64,000 nucleotides of DNA, from the NCBI GenBank assembly GCA_910579755.1, contig CAJTVB010000009.1, positions 1 to 64,000 on the forward strand. Reading direction: 5' to 3'. Source of the DNA: an uncultured Acetatifactor sp. (GTDB taxonomy: Bacteria; Bacillota; Clostridia; Lachnospirales; Lachnospiraceae). Below, in pieces: positions 52,905 through 60,497 of the stretch (position 1 is its first letter; each line of letters begins with the position of its first letter). The notes beneath the pieces were generated by a model. The model was not told where the DNA came from. It ran no database searches and saw only the letters and a program-made list of their open reading frames with translations. The position numbers and the translations under genes are program-made.

Positions 52905-52957
52905 ATGAACAATGGTTCATATGAACTTATTAAAATATGAGATGCAAATCATTTGCA
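52905..52957 (+). promoter_or_regulatory. Operator-like inverted repeats (ArsR/SmtB type)
   Basis: ATGAAC-AATG-GTTCAT (52905-52920) and a further ATGAAC at 52921 match the TGAA..TTCA half-sites of ArsR/SmtB zinc or cadmium sensors, right after the promoter. A second palindrome TGCAAATCATTTGCA lies at 52943-52957 beside the ribosome binding site. No ArsR gene is in this window. Confidence 0.55.
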
Positions 52958-52973
52958 AATGGAGGATGGGAAA

Positions 52974-53195
52974 ATGAAGAAAACTTACAAGATTGAAGTG
53001 GATTGTGCAAACTGTGCGCTGAAGATGGAAGAGGCGGCTAAGAAGGTGGAGGGTGTTCAGGAGGCCTCGGTAAGCTTTATGACTCAAAAAATGAAGGTGG
53101 AGTTTGCCGAGGGGGCAGACGAGAGGGCGGTCATGCAGAATGTGTGCAAGGCCTGCAAGAAGGTGGAGGATGACTGCGAGATTTTCCTGGATTGA
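52974..53195 (+). CDS. Heavy-metal-associated (HMA) domain protein
   Basis: The protein has 73 residues; the ATG at 52974 follows ATGGAGGATGGG. It is a ferredoxin-like metal-binding domain with C-x-x-C in DCANCALKMEEAAKKVEGV. Additional cysteines in NVCKACKKVEDDCE are unusual and could widen metal binding. It probably hands metal to the ATPase that starts 34 bp later, in place of the N-terminal HMA domain which that ATPase lacks. Confidence 0.85.
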   Translation: MKKTYKIEVDCANCALKMEEAAKKVEGVQEASVSFMTQKMKVEFAEGADERAVMQNVCKACKKVEDDCEIFLD

Positions 53196-53229
53196 GGTAT
53201 AAGGTTGTTTTGGGCATGAGGTAATAAGT

Positions 53230-55164
53230 ATGACGAAGAAGCAGAAAAAGGTTTTATACAGGATTATTATAGCGGCGGTTCTGATGGTGGGGCTGCATTT
53301 TATACCTGTAGAGGGATACACAAAATTTGCACTTTATCTGATTCCCTATTTTATCATAGGATTCGACATTTTGCGTAAAGCTGTGCTGGGAATCCTGCAC
53401 GGAGAGGTTTTTGATGAAAATTTCCTGATGGCAGTGGCCACCGTGGGGGCAATGCTTTTGGGAGTATATAATGAATCCCGGGGCATGGAGGGCGAGTTCT
53501 CCGAAGGTGTGGCGGTAATGCTTTTCTACCAGATCGGAGAATTATTTCAGGCCGTGGCGGTGGGAAGGAGCCGCAAAAATATCAGTGCACTTATGGATAT
53601 CCGCCCGGATTATGCCAATGTGGAGGATGAAAACGGCAATCTGCAGCAGGTAGATCCGGAGGATGTGGAGACCGGAACGACAATCCTGGTCCGGCCCGGG
53701 GAAAAGATTCCCATTGACGGCGTGGTGCTGGAGGGGACTTCCAGCTTGAATACGGCGGCTCTTACAGGTGAGAGCGCTCCCAGGGAGATTATGGCAGGTG
53801 ATGAGGTCATCAGCGGCTGTGTCAATATCACAGGCCTGCTGAAGATACGGACTACCAAAGAGTTCGGGGAATCCACGGTGGCGAAGATTCTGGATCTGGT
53901 GGAAAATTCCAGCATGAAGAAGGCCAGGACGGAGAATTTTATCACCAAGTTCGCAAAGTATTACACGCCGGCTGTGTGCTACAGTGCGCTGGCGCTGGCG
54001 GTAATTCCGTCTGTTGCGAACCTGATTATGGGCAATCCTGCCAATTGGAGCACCTGGGTCATACGCGCACTGACTTTTCTGGTAATCAGTTGCCCTTGCG
54101 CGCTGGTGATCTCTATTCCGCTCAGCTTTTTCGGCGGTATTGGAGGCGCCTCCGCCTGCGGGATCCTGGTGAAGGGTTCCAATTATCTGGAGGCTTTGGC
54201 CAAGACCAAATATGTGGTATTTGACAAGACAGGAACGCTTACGAAGGGTGTGTTTGAGGTGATCGATATCTGTCCTTCGGAGGAGTTTTCAGGAAGCTGC
54301 GAGGCGGACCCGAATTCCGGCGGCGCATCCCCCAGACTGGTGGAGTATGCAGCATATGCGGAGAGCTATTCCACTCATCCCATCAGCAAAAGTCTGAAGG
54401 AGGCTTATGGACAGGAAATCAGGCCGGAACGGATCAGCCAGGTAGAGGAGATCGGCGGACACGGCGTAACGGCGCTGGTGGATGGCGTGCAGGTGGCGGC
54501 AGGAAACGAAAAGCTGATGAAGAGGCTTGGGATTTCTTGGGAGAAAAATACCGGAGTAGGAACTGTGGTCCATGTGGCGGCTGACGGAAGATATGCGGGA
54601 TATATTTTGATTTCGGATGTAGTAAAGGAGCAGTCCCGGGAGGCCGTGGCCGCGCTGAAGGCGGCAGGGGTGAAAAAGACGGTAATGCTCACCGGCGACA
54701 GCCGAACAGTGGCGGAGCACGTGGCGCAGAAGCTGGGATTGGACCAGGTAAAGAGCGAGCTGCTTCCCGCTGACAAGGTGGAGGCGGTGGAAGAGATTCT
54801 TGGGGAAAAACGGCCCGGAGAAATGCTGGCTTTTGTAGGCGACGGAATCAATGATGCGCCAGTGCTTTCCCGGGCGGATATCGGCGTGGCAATGGGAGCA
54901 CTGGGATCCGACGCGGCCATAGAGGCGGCGGACATCGTCCTCATGGATGATAATCCCATGAAGCTGGCGCTGGCGATTCGAATTTCCAGAAAGTGTCTTC
55001 GTATCGTTACCGAAAATATTGTATTTGCCCTGACTGTGAAGGCTCTCTGCCTGGTGCTGGGGGCGCTGGGAATGGCAAATATGTGGGTGGCAATTTTCGC
55101 GGATGTAGGCGTCATGGTGCTGGCAGTGCTGAACGCTGTGCGTTGTCTGAGGGCAGGGAAATAG
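53230..55164 (+). CDS. Heavy-metal P1B-type ATPase (Zn/Cd exporter type)
   Basis: The protein has 644 residues. There is no fused metal-binding domain; the separate HMA protein upstream fills that role. Membrane helices flank the actuator loop (AALTGESAPRE), the ion site LVISCPCALVISIP in helix 6 (CPC), the phosphorylation site VVFDKTGTLTKG, the HP locus YSTHPISKSL, and GDGINDAPVLSRADIGVAMG. The CPC site with a late Lys and Asp (ADVGVMVLAVLNAVR) fits CadA/ZntA zinc, cadmium or lead export. The upstream ArsR-type operator supports metal induction. Confidence 0.9.
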   Translation: MTKKQKKVLYRIIIAAVLMVGLHFIPVEGYTKFALYLIPYFIIGFDILRKAVLGILHGEVFDENFLMAVATVGAMLLGVYNESRGMEGEFSEGVAVMLFYQIGELFQAVAVGRSRKNISALMDIRPDYANVEDENGNLQQVDPEDVETGTTILVRPGEKIPIDGVVLEGTSSLNTAALTGESAPREIMAGDEVISGCVNITGLLKIRTTKEFGESTVAKILDLVENSSMKKARTENFITKFAKYYTPAVCYSALALAVIPSVANLIMGNPANWSTWVIRALTFLVISCPCALVISIPLSFFGGIGGASACGILVKGSNYLEALAKTKYVVFDKTGTLTKGVFEVIDICPSEEFSGSCEADPNSGGASPRLVEYAAYAESYSTHPISKSLKEAYGQEIRPERISQVEEIGGHGVTALVDGVQVAAGNEKLMKRLGISWEKNTGVGTVVHVAADGRYAGYILISDVVKEQSREAVAALKAAGVKKTVMLTGDSRTVAEHVAQKLGLDQVKSELLPADKVEAVEEILGEKRPGEMLAFVGDGINDAPVLSRADIGVAMGALGSDAAIEAADIVLMDDNPMKLALAIRISRKCLRIVTENIVFALTVKALCLVLGALGMANMWVAIFADVGVMVLAVLNAVRCLRAGK

Positions 55165-55254
55165 AGCCTGGGCTGGCCGCGATGTACCAAAAAAAGAGTC
55201 TTGCCGTTCTGCCTGCATTTTGAACAAACAATAGCACATACTATATATACGAAA

Positions 55255-55274
55255 TGCGGCCCCCGGCGGGCCGC
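55255..55274 (+). other. GC-rich hairpin upstream of the ZIP gene
   Basis: TGCGGCCC-CGGC-GGGCCGCA forms an 8-bp stem with a 4-nt loop and no T-run after it. It may be a terminator remnant of the ATPase operon or a translation-affecting stem 25 bp before the ZIP start. Confidence 0.45.
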
Positions 55275-55299
55275 AAATTGGATAAGGCGGGCATAAGAT

Positions 55300-56079
55300 A
55301 TGTTTCAGGATGCGTTTGTGATTTTGATTCCGTTTCTGGGGACTTCTCTGGGAGCGGCAATGGTATTTTGTATGCGGAAACAAATGAATCCCGGAGTGGA
55401 AAAATTTCTGCTGGGGTTCGCGGCGGGGGTGATGATAGCGGCATCTGTGTGGTCTCTTCTGATTCCGGGAATTGATATGTCCCGGGAGCAGGGAGGGAAC
55501 GGGTGGTTTCCTGCGGCGGCAGGCTTTCTGCTGGGGGTGGGCTTTCTGCTCCTGCTGGATCGCCTGGTGCCGCATATTCATATGGACAGCGAAAAGCCGG
55601 AGGGAGTTAAATCCGGTTTTCAAAAGACTACTATGCTGATGTTGGCGGTGACACTTCATAATCTGCCGGAGGGGATGGCGGTAGGCGTGACTCTGGCAGG
55701 CGCTCTGGCGGCGGGTACCGGAATTACCATGGCAGCAGCCACGGCGCTGGCAGTGGGAATTGCCATACAGAATTTCCCGGAGGGCGCCATTATTTCTATG
55801 CCTCTGTGCAGTGCAGGAGCGTCAAAGAAAAAAGCGTTTCTTTATGGAGTGCTTTCAGGGGTGGTGGAGCCCGTGGGCTCCGTGGCCACGATTTTGCTGG
55901 CGGCGCAGGTGGTTCCCATACTGCCTTATTTGCTGGCGTTTGCCGCCGGAGCCATGATCTATGTGGTGGTGGAGGAGCTGGTGCCGGAAGCCCATTCCGG
56001 TGAATACAGCGATATCGGAACCATCGGAGCGGCGATAGGATTTGTGCTGATGATGGTGATGGATGTGGCGCTGGGATAA
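55300..56079 (+). CDS. ZIP-family zinc/metal transporter
   Basis: The protein has 259 residues and eight membrane helices. The metal path shows TLHNLPEGMAVGV in helix 4 and NFPEGAIISMP in helix 5, the HNxPEG and NxPEG signatures of ZIP (GufA-like) carriers. It moves zinc or other divalent metal, usually into the cytosol. It shares its neighbourhood with the metal ATPase, but the long hairpin between them may separate transcription. The site before the ATG (AAGGCGGG) is weak. Confidence 0.9.
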   Translation: MFQDAFVILIPFLGTSLGAAMVFCMRKQMNPGVEKFLLGFAAGVMIAASVWSLLIPGIDMSREQGGNGWFPAAAGFLLGVGFLLLLDRLVPHIHMDSEKPEGVKSGFQKTTMLMLAVTLHNLPEGMAVGVTLAGALAAGTGITMAAATALAVGIAIQNFPEGAIISMPLCSAGASKKKAFLYGVLSGVVEPVGSVATILLAAQVVPILPYLLAFAAGAMIYVVVEELVPEAHSGEYSDIGTIGAAIGFVLMMVMDVALG

Positions 56080-56101
56080 TGGGGGCGGGCTGAAAAAATG
56101 C

Positions 56102-56130
56102 TTGCCTATTTCTTACAATTATGCTATTAT
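56102..56130 (+). promoter_or_regulatory. Promoter of rpsF-ssb-rpsR
   Basis: TTGCCT (56102-56107) and TATTAT (56125-56130) are 17 bp apart, 69 bp before the rpsF start. Confidence 0.7.
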
Positions 56131-56198
56131 ATCAAATTGTGATGAATCATTTTCCTTGCTCACAAAAGTGGGCCAGAGACCAAAAGGAGGTAACAGGC

Positions 56199-56489
56199 AT
56201 GAACAAGTATGAATTAGCTGTAGTTGTGTCCGCTAATATCGAAGACGAAGAGAGAGCCGCAGTAGTTGATAAGTGCAAAGCTCTGATCGAGAGATTCGGC
56301 GGTGCCATCACAGAAGTGGATGATTGGGGCAAGAAGAGACTTGCTTACGAAATCCAGAAGATGAAGGAAGCTTTCTACTATTTCATCAAATTCGACGCTG
56401 AGAGCACTGCTCCGGCCGAGATCGAGAGCCGTGTCCGCATTATGGACAACGTCATTCGATACTTAGTCGTCAGACAGGACGAGGCTTAA
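56199..56489 (+). CDS. rpsF: 30S ribosomal protein S6
   Basis: The protein has 96 residues. The ATG at 56199 follows AAAAGGAGG; the frame extends upstream without support. The S6 pattern is NKYELAVVVSANIEDEERAA, GGAITEVDDWGKKRLAYEIQK, and YYFIKFDAE. It binds S18 in the small subunit. It begins the conserved rpsF-ssb-rpsR operon. Confidence 0.97.
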   Translation: MNKYELAVVVSANIEDEERAAVVDKCKALIERFGGAITEVDDWGKKRLAYEIQKMKEAFYYFIKFDAESTAPAEIESRVRIMDNVIRYLVVRQDEA

Positions 56490-56509
56490 TTAGAAAGCGA
56501 GAGTAAACT

Positions 56510-56992
56510 ATGAATAAAGTAATTCTTATGGGACGATTGACCAGGGATCCCGAAGTCAGATATTCGCAGGGAGCCAGCCAGACCACAGTAGGACGTTTTT
56601 CCGTGGCCGTAGACAGGAGATTTAAGCGTGAGGGCGAGCCTGACGCGGATTTCTTTAACTGCACCTGTTTTGGAAAGCAGGCTGAATTTGTGGAGAGATA
56701 TCTTCATAAGGGCACGAAGGTAGTATTGTGTGGAAGAATCCAGAACGACAATTACACCAACAAGGACGGTCAGCAGGTTTACAGTGTGCGCATCATGGTG
56801 GATGAGATCGAATTTGCCGAAAGCAAAAATGCTTCCGGCGGAGGGGATGGCGGCTACAATAACGGGGGCTTTGGCGGCGGTTATAATAACGGCGGCTTTG
56901 CAGGAGGCGGAAATGCTCCGGCGGCTTCCGGTGCAGGCGACGGATTTATGAATATCCCGGACGGCATTGACGAAGAATTACCATTTAACTAA
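56510..56992 (+). CDS. ssb: Single-stranded DNA-binding protein
   Basis: The protein has 160 residues. The OB-fold spans about 1-105 (NKVILMGRLTRDPEVRYSQG, FFNCTCFGKQAEFVERYL, KGTKVVLCGRIQ). A Gly/Asn-rich linker (GGYNNGGFGGGYNNGGFAGG) leads to the acidic tip DEELPFN, which recruits repair and replication partners. It lies between the S6 and S18 genes, as is usual. Confidence 0.97.
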   Translation: MNKVILMGRLTRDPEVRYSQGASQTTVGRFSVAVDRRFKREGEPDADFFNCTCFGKQAEFVERYLHKGTKVVLCGRIQNDNYTNKDGQQVYSVRIMVDEIEFAESKNASGGGDGGYNNGGFGGGYNNGGFAGGGNAPAASGAGDGFMNIPDGIDEELPFN

Positions 56993-57022
56993 GTTTGACC
57001 AATTAAGATAGGAGGCACTGAT

Positions 57023-57286
57023 ATGGCTTACAATAAAGCAGAGAAGTCTGACGCCCCGGTAAGAAAAAAGGGTGGAGTCCGCAGGAGAAAAAAGGTTTGC
57101 GTGTTCTGCGGCAAGGATAATGTGATCGATTTTAAGGACACCGCTAAGTTGAAGAGATACGTTTCCGAGAGAGGCAAGATCCTGCCCCGCCGTATTACAG
57201 GGAACTGCGCGAAGCATCAGAGGGCGCTGACTGTTGCCATCAAGAGAGCACGTCATATTGCTTTGATGCCCTATGTACAGGACTAA
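57023..57286 (+). CDS. rpsR: 30S ribosomal protein S18 (zinc-binding form)
   Basis: The protein has 87 residues with AGGAGG before the ATG. The core is DFKDTAKLKRYVSERGKILP, RRITGNCAKHQRALTVAIKRAR. VCVFCGKDN and NCAKHQ provide a C-x-x-C...C-x-x-H site typical of zinc-containing (C+) S18. Confidence 0.97.
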   Translation: MAYNKAEKSDAPVRKKGGVRRRKKVCVFCGKDNVIDFKDTAKLKRYVSERGKILPRRITGNCAKHQRALTVAIKRARHIALMPYVQD

Positions 57287-57300
57287 GATTTGAAATATGG

Positions 57301-57333
57301 AAAAAGCCAGCCGCCGTGGGGCAGCTGGCTTTT
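57301..57333 (+). terminator. Rho-independent terminator after rpsR
   Basis: AAAAAGCCAGC and GCTGGCTTTT form a strong stem with a GC loop and a T-run; it works in either direction. Confidence 0.9.
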
Positions 57334-57488
57334 CTGATTCTGAGAACGGCGCAGAATGAACAGCTGCTATTTTGAACGTTGCTCACGGGGCAGTTCCGCA
57401 AGGTGTTTTTGCGTGTTGCTTGCATAACATTCCTTTTTTTGACAAATTAAACTGTGGCGCCGCCATGACGGATATGGTATAATGTAAT
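57334..57488 (+). promoter_or_regulatory. Upstream region of gdpP: dispersed repeat and extended -10 promoter
   Basis: At 57377-57425 a segment CTCACGGGGCAGTTCCGCAAGG resembles that at 1959-2006, suggesting a shared dispersed repeat. An extended -10 TGGTATAAT sits at 57475-57483, giving a start near 57490, just at the first stem of the repeated leader. A TTGACA at 57439-57444 is too far upstream to pair with it. Confidence 0.5.
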
Positions 57489-57787
57489 AGCCGCTAAAGA
57501 AAAACAAGCGGCTCCGAAGGAGACATTTGTTTTTCAAGCGGCTATTAACGAGAAAGCGTCCGGCGAGAGCCGGACAGAGAGCGCGTAAGCGCGTGCTTTC
57601 GAGTTAAAGAAGGGCAGCAAAGAAAACAAGCGGCTCCGAAGGAGACATTTGTTTTTCAAGCGGCTATTAACGAGAAAGCGTCCGGCGAGAGCCGGACAGA
57701 GAGCGCGTAAGCGCGTGCTTTCGAGTTAAAGAAGGGCAGCAAAGAAAACAAGCGGCTCCGAAGGAGACATTTGTTTTTCAAGCGGCT
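57489..57787 (+). repeat. 122-bp tandem repeat encoding structured RNA in the gdpP leader
   Basis: Two complete 122-bp units (57504-57625, 57626-57747) and 40 bp of a third (57748-57787) are almost identical. Each full unit holds a hairpin with an internal loop (AAACAA..CTCC-GAA-GGAG..TTGTTT) and a three-way junction. In unit 1, TTAAC-GA-GAAAGC (57545-57557) pairs GCTTTC-GA-GTTAA (57595-57607) with tandem G-A pairs. Inside it are GTCCGGC-GAGA-GCCGGAC (57558-57575, a GNRA tetraloop) and a GCGC stem (57581-57594). One AGCCGCT at 57489 can pair with any of six AGCGGCT copies. The promoter places it in the transcribed leader of gdpP. It matches no riboswitch class I know. Confidence 0.75.
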
Positions 57788-57837
57788 TCTGATAATGAGA
57801 AAGATTTCAACCACAAAGATGTCATAGAGGTACTGTT

Positions 57838-59889
57838 ATGAAGAAAAGGATAAAACTAAAGGGACGCATCAGAACTTATATGCAGTTCTGCATATATCTG
57901 GGCGTGCTTCTCTGTGCCATCGATGCGGCGTCCTTTTTGATCGATGTAAGGGCGGGCGCGTTGCTGGCAGGTTATATTGTAATCTATTTTGGCATCACAT
58001 TGTCTTTGTATTTTTACAATAAACCGATTATAATGAACGAATTGATCAGCTTTGCCACAGAATACGGACAGATTCAGAGAAAGCTGCTGCGGGAGATGGA
58101 TCTGCCCTACGCGCTTTTGGACGATGAGGGAAAAGTGGTTTGGACCAATGTTGCGTTTGAGTCCATTGTCCATCAGCCCAGAGGGTACAATAAGTCCATT
58201 ACCGCGTTGTTTCCCACCATCACCAGAAATCGTCTGCCGGATGATGACGGTGTGGATGAGGCGCAGTATGAGCTGGAGTATGAAGGCAATGAATATGTGG
58301 CAAAATTCAAGAAGATTTCGCTGAAGGAAATGGCTGAGCACAGCGATATAATCGATGCGGAAGGCTATAACGGCTATTTGATTGCGGCGTATCTCTATGA
58401 TGAAACGGCCCTGCATATTGCCCTGCAGGAGGTGGACGATCAGAGCGTTGCCGTGGGTATGATTTATCTGGATAATTATGAAGAGGCGCTGGCCAGCGTG
58501 GAGGAGGTCCGCCGGTCATTGCTGACGGCTCTGATTGAGCGTAAGGTGAATAAATACATATCGTCCTTTGACGGTATTTGTAAAAAGCTGGAAAAGGACA
58601 AGTATCTTGCAATTATGAGGAAAAAGGCAATTGCCCAGCTTCAGGAATCCCGGTTTGACCTGCTGGAGGAGGTTAAGACGGTGAATATCGGAAATGAGAT
58701 GGCGGTGACTCTCAGTATTGGCGTGGGGCTGGACGGTTTGACTTATGCGCAGAATTATGAGTTTGCCCGGAATGCCATTGACCTGGCTTTGGGCAGAGGC
58801 GGTGATCAGGCGGTAATCAAGACGCCGGACAGCATTACCTATTATGGCGGAAAGAGCCAGCAGGTGGAGAAGAATACCCGGGTGAAGGCCCGGGTGAAGG
58901 CGCATGCCCTGCGTGAGATTATTACCGGTAAGGATCAGGTGTTGGTCATGGGGCATCGCATGCCGGATGTGGACAGCTTTGGGGCGGCCGTGGGAATCTA
59001 CAGGATCGCCCAGACTCTGGGACGAAAGGCGCATATCGTGCTCAATGAGGTGACGCCCGGAATTCAGCCCATGGTGGAACAGTTCCGGAACAATCCGGAA
59101 TATGAGGACGATATGATTATAGGCAGCCAGGAGGCCATAGAAGCCGCCAACAGTAATACCGTTCTGGTGGTGGTGGATGTGAATAAGCCGTCTATTACGG
59201 AGTGTCCGGATTTACTGCGTTTCTGTAAATCAGTGGTGGTACTGGATCACCACCGGCAGGGGACAGAGACCATTGAGAACGCAACACTTTCTTATGTAGA
59301 ACCCTATGCATCTTCCGCCTGCGAGATGGTATCCGAGATCCTGCAGTACACCTATGACAATATTAAGATACGCACGGAGGAAGCGGACTGCATGTATTCC
59401 GGCATTATGATAGATACCAACAATTTTATGACCAAGACGGGAGTGCGCACCTTTGAAGCGGCGGCTTTCCTGCGGAGAAACGGAGCAGATGTGACCCGCG
59501 TCAGAAAGCTGTTCCGGGAGGATGCGCTGGAATATAAGGCAAAGGCTGATGCGGTGAGCCAGGCTGAAATATACAAACAATATTTTGCTATTTCCATCTG
59601 TACGGCGGACGAGCTGCCCAGCCCCACTATTATCGGCGCCCAGGCCGCCAACGAGCTGCTGAATATCAGAGGCATCAAGGCCAGCTTCGTGCTGACCGAT
59701 TATCAGGGAAAGATTCATATCAGCGCTCGATCCATCGATGAGGTCAATGTACAGATTATTATGGAGCGGATGGGAGGCGGCGGCCATCTGAATACGGCGG
59801 CCTGCCAGATGGAGGGAACAGGAATCATAGAGGCGGTGGGAGCTTTGAAGCGTACCATCGACAGCATGCTGGAGAATAAGGAGATATAG
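57838..59889 (+). CDS. gdpP: GdpP-type cyclic-di-AMP phosphodiesterase (DHH/DHHA1)
   Basis: The protein has 683 residues. Two N-terminal membrane helices are followed by a PAS-like sensor (YALLDDEGKVVWTNVAFESI), a degenerate GGDEF domain (VGMIYLDNYEEAL, VTLSIGVGLDGLTYAQNYEFARNAIDLALGRGGDQAVIK) and the DHH phosphoesterase (LVMGHRMPDVDSFGAAVG, VVVVDVNKP, VVLDHHRQG) plus DHHA1 (MGGGGHLNTAACQ). It hydrolyses c-di-AMP, tying K+ and wall homeostasis. It is followed by rplI and dnaB as in many Firmicutes. Its long repeated structured leader is unusual. Confidence 0.95.
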   Translation: MKKRIKLKGRIRTYMQFCIYLGVLLCAIDAASFLIDVRAGALLAGYIVIYFGITLSLYFYNKPIIMNELISFATEYGQIQRKLLREMDLPYALLDDEGKVVWTNVAFESIVHQPRGYNKSITALFPTITRNRLPDDDGVDEAQYELEYEGNEYVAKFKKISLKEMAEHSDIIDAEGYNGYLIAAYLYDETALHIALQEVDDQSVAVGMIYLDNYEEALASVEEVRRSLLTALIERKVNKYISSFDGICKKLEKDKYLAIMRKKAIAQLQESRFDLLEEVKTVNIGNEMAVTLSIGVGLDGLTYAQNYEFARNAIDLALGRGGDQAVIKTPDSITYYGGKSQQVEKNTRVKARVKAHALREIITGKDQVLVMGHRMPDVDSFGAAVGIYRIAQTLGRKAHIVLNEVTPGIQPMVEQFRNNPEYEDDMIIGSQEAIEAANSNTVLVVVDVNKPSITECPDLLRFCKSVVVLDHHRQGTETIENATLSYVEPYASSACEMVSEILQYTYDNIKIRTEEADCMYSGIMIDTNNFMTKTGVRTFEAAAFLRRNGADVTRVRKLFREDALEYKAKADAVSQAEIYKQYFAISICTADELPSPTIIGAQAANELLNIRGIKASFVLTDYQGKIHISARSIDEVNVQIIMERMGGGGHLNTAACQMEGTGIIEAVGALKRTIDSMLENKEI

Positions 59890-59976
59890 AGAAGTCAAGA
59901 GAAGTCAAGAGAAGTCAAGAGAAGCCAAAAGAAGTCAAGAGAAGCCAAAAGAAGTCAAGAGAAGCCAGGAAAAATT
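59888..59976 (+). repeat. 10-bp tandem repeat between gdpP and rplI
   Basis: Units of AGAAGTCAAG and AGAAGCCAAA alternate about nine times right after the gdpP stop codon, then degrade. The strand is almost free of T. No hairpin is evident. Copy number changes by slippage seem possible. Confidence 0.8.
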
Positions 59977-60020
59977 CAAGAGAAAGCCAAGGGAAATTCA
60001 AGAGAAAGGGATATTACGGT

Positions 60021-60467
60021 ATGAAAATTATTTTGCTACAGGACGAGAAAAAGCTGGGAAAAAAGGGTGATATTATTGAAGCCAGCGACGGATATGCAAG
60101 AAATTATATTCTTCCTAAAAAAATCGGGGTAGAAGCCACCGCTAAAAACATGAATGAGCTGAAGCTGCAGAAGGCCAACGACGAAAAAATCGCCAAAGAG
60201 CATCTGGATGCGGCAAAGGCGTTGGCGGCACGCCTGGAGGAGAAGCAGGTGGTGGTAAAGATCCGCGGGGGAGAAGGCGGCAGAACCTTCGGCTCTGTAT
60301 CCAGCAAGGAGATTGCCGCGGCCTGCCTGGAGCAGCACGATATAGAAATTGATAAGAAAAAGATCCAGCTTCCTGAAAACCTGAAAAACTTTGGAAATTA
60401 TGAGGTGGCCGTGAAGCTGCATCCTCAGGTGACGGCCAAGCTGACTGTAAAGGTTACAGAGGAATAA
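60021..60467 (+). CDS. rplI: 50S ribosomal protein L9
   Basis: The protein has 148 residues. The N-terminal RNA-binding domain is MKIILLQDEKKLGKKGDIIE, then SDGYARNYILPKKIGVEAT; a long linking helix and the C-terminal domain (RTFGSVSSKEIAAACLEQHDI, NLKNFGNYEVAVKLHP) follow. It is complete and lies between gdpP and dnaB as expected. Confidence 0.97.
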   Translation: MKIILLQDEKKLGKKGDIIEASDGYARNYILPKKIGVEATAKNMNELKLQKANDEKIAKEHLDAAKALAARLEEKQVVVKIRGGEGGRTFGSVSSKEIAAACLEQHDIEIDKKKIQLPENLKNFGNYEVAVKLHPQVTAKLTVKVTEE

Positions 60468-60497
60468 TTGCATTCAGGCTTTACGCAGGAGCATTCA

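Noticed and set aside
57504..57787. CRISPR array
   Set aside because: The 122-bp units are nearly identical along their whole length with no variable spacers, so it is a tandem repeat and not a CRISPR.
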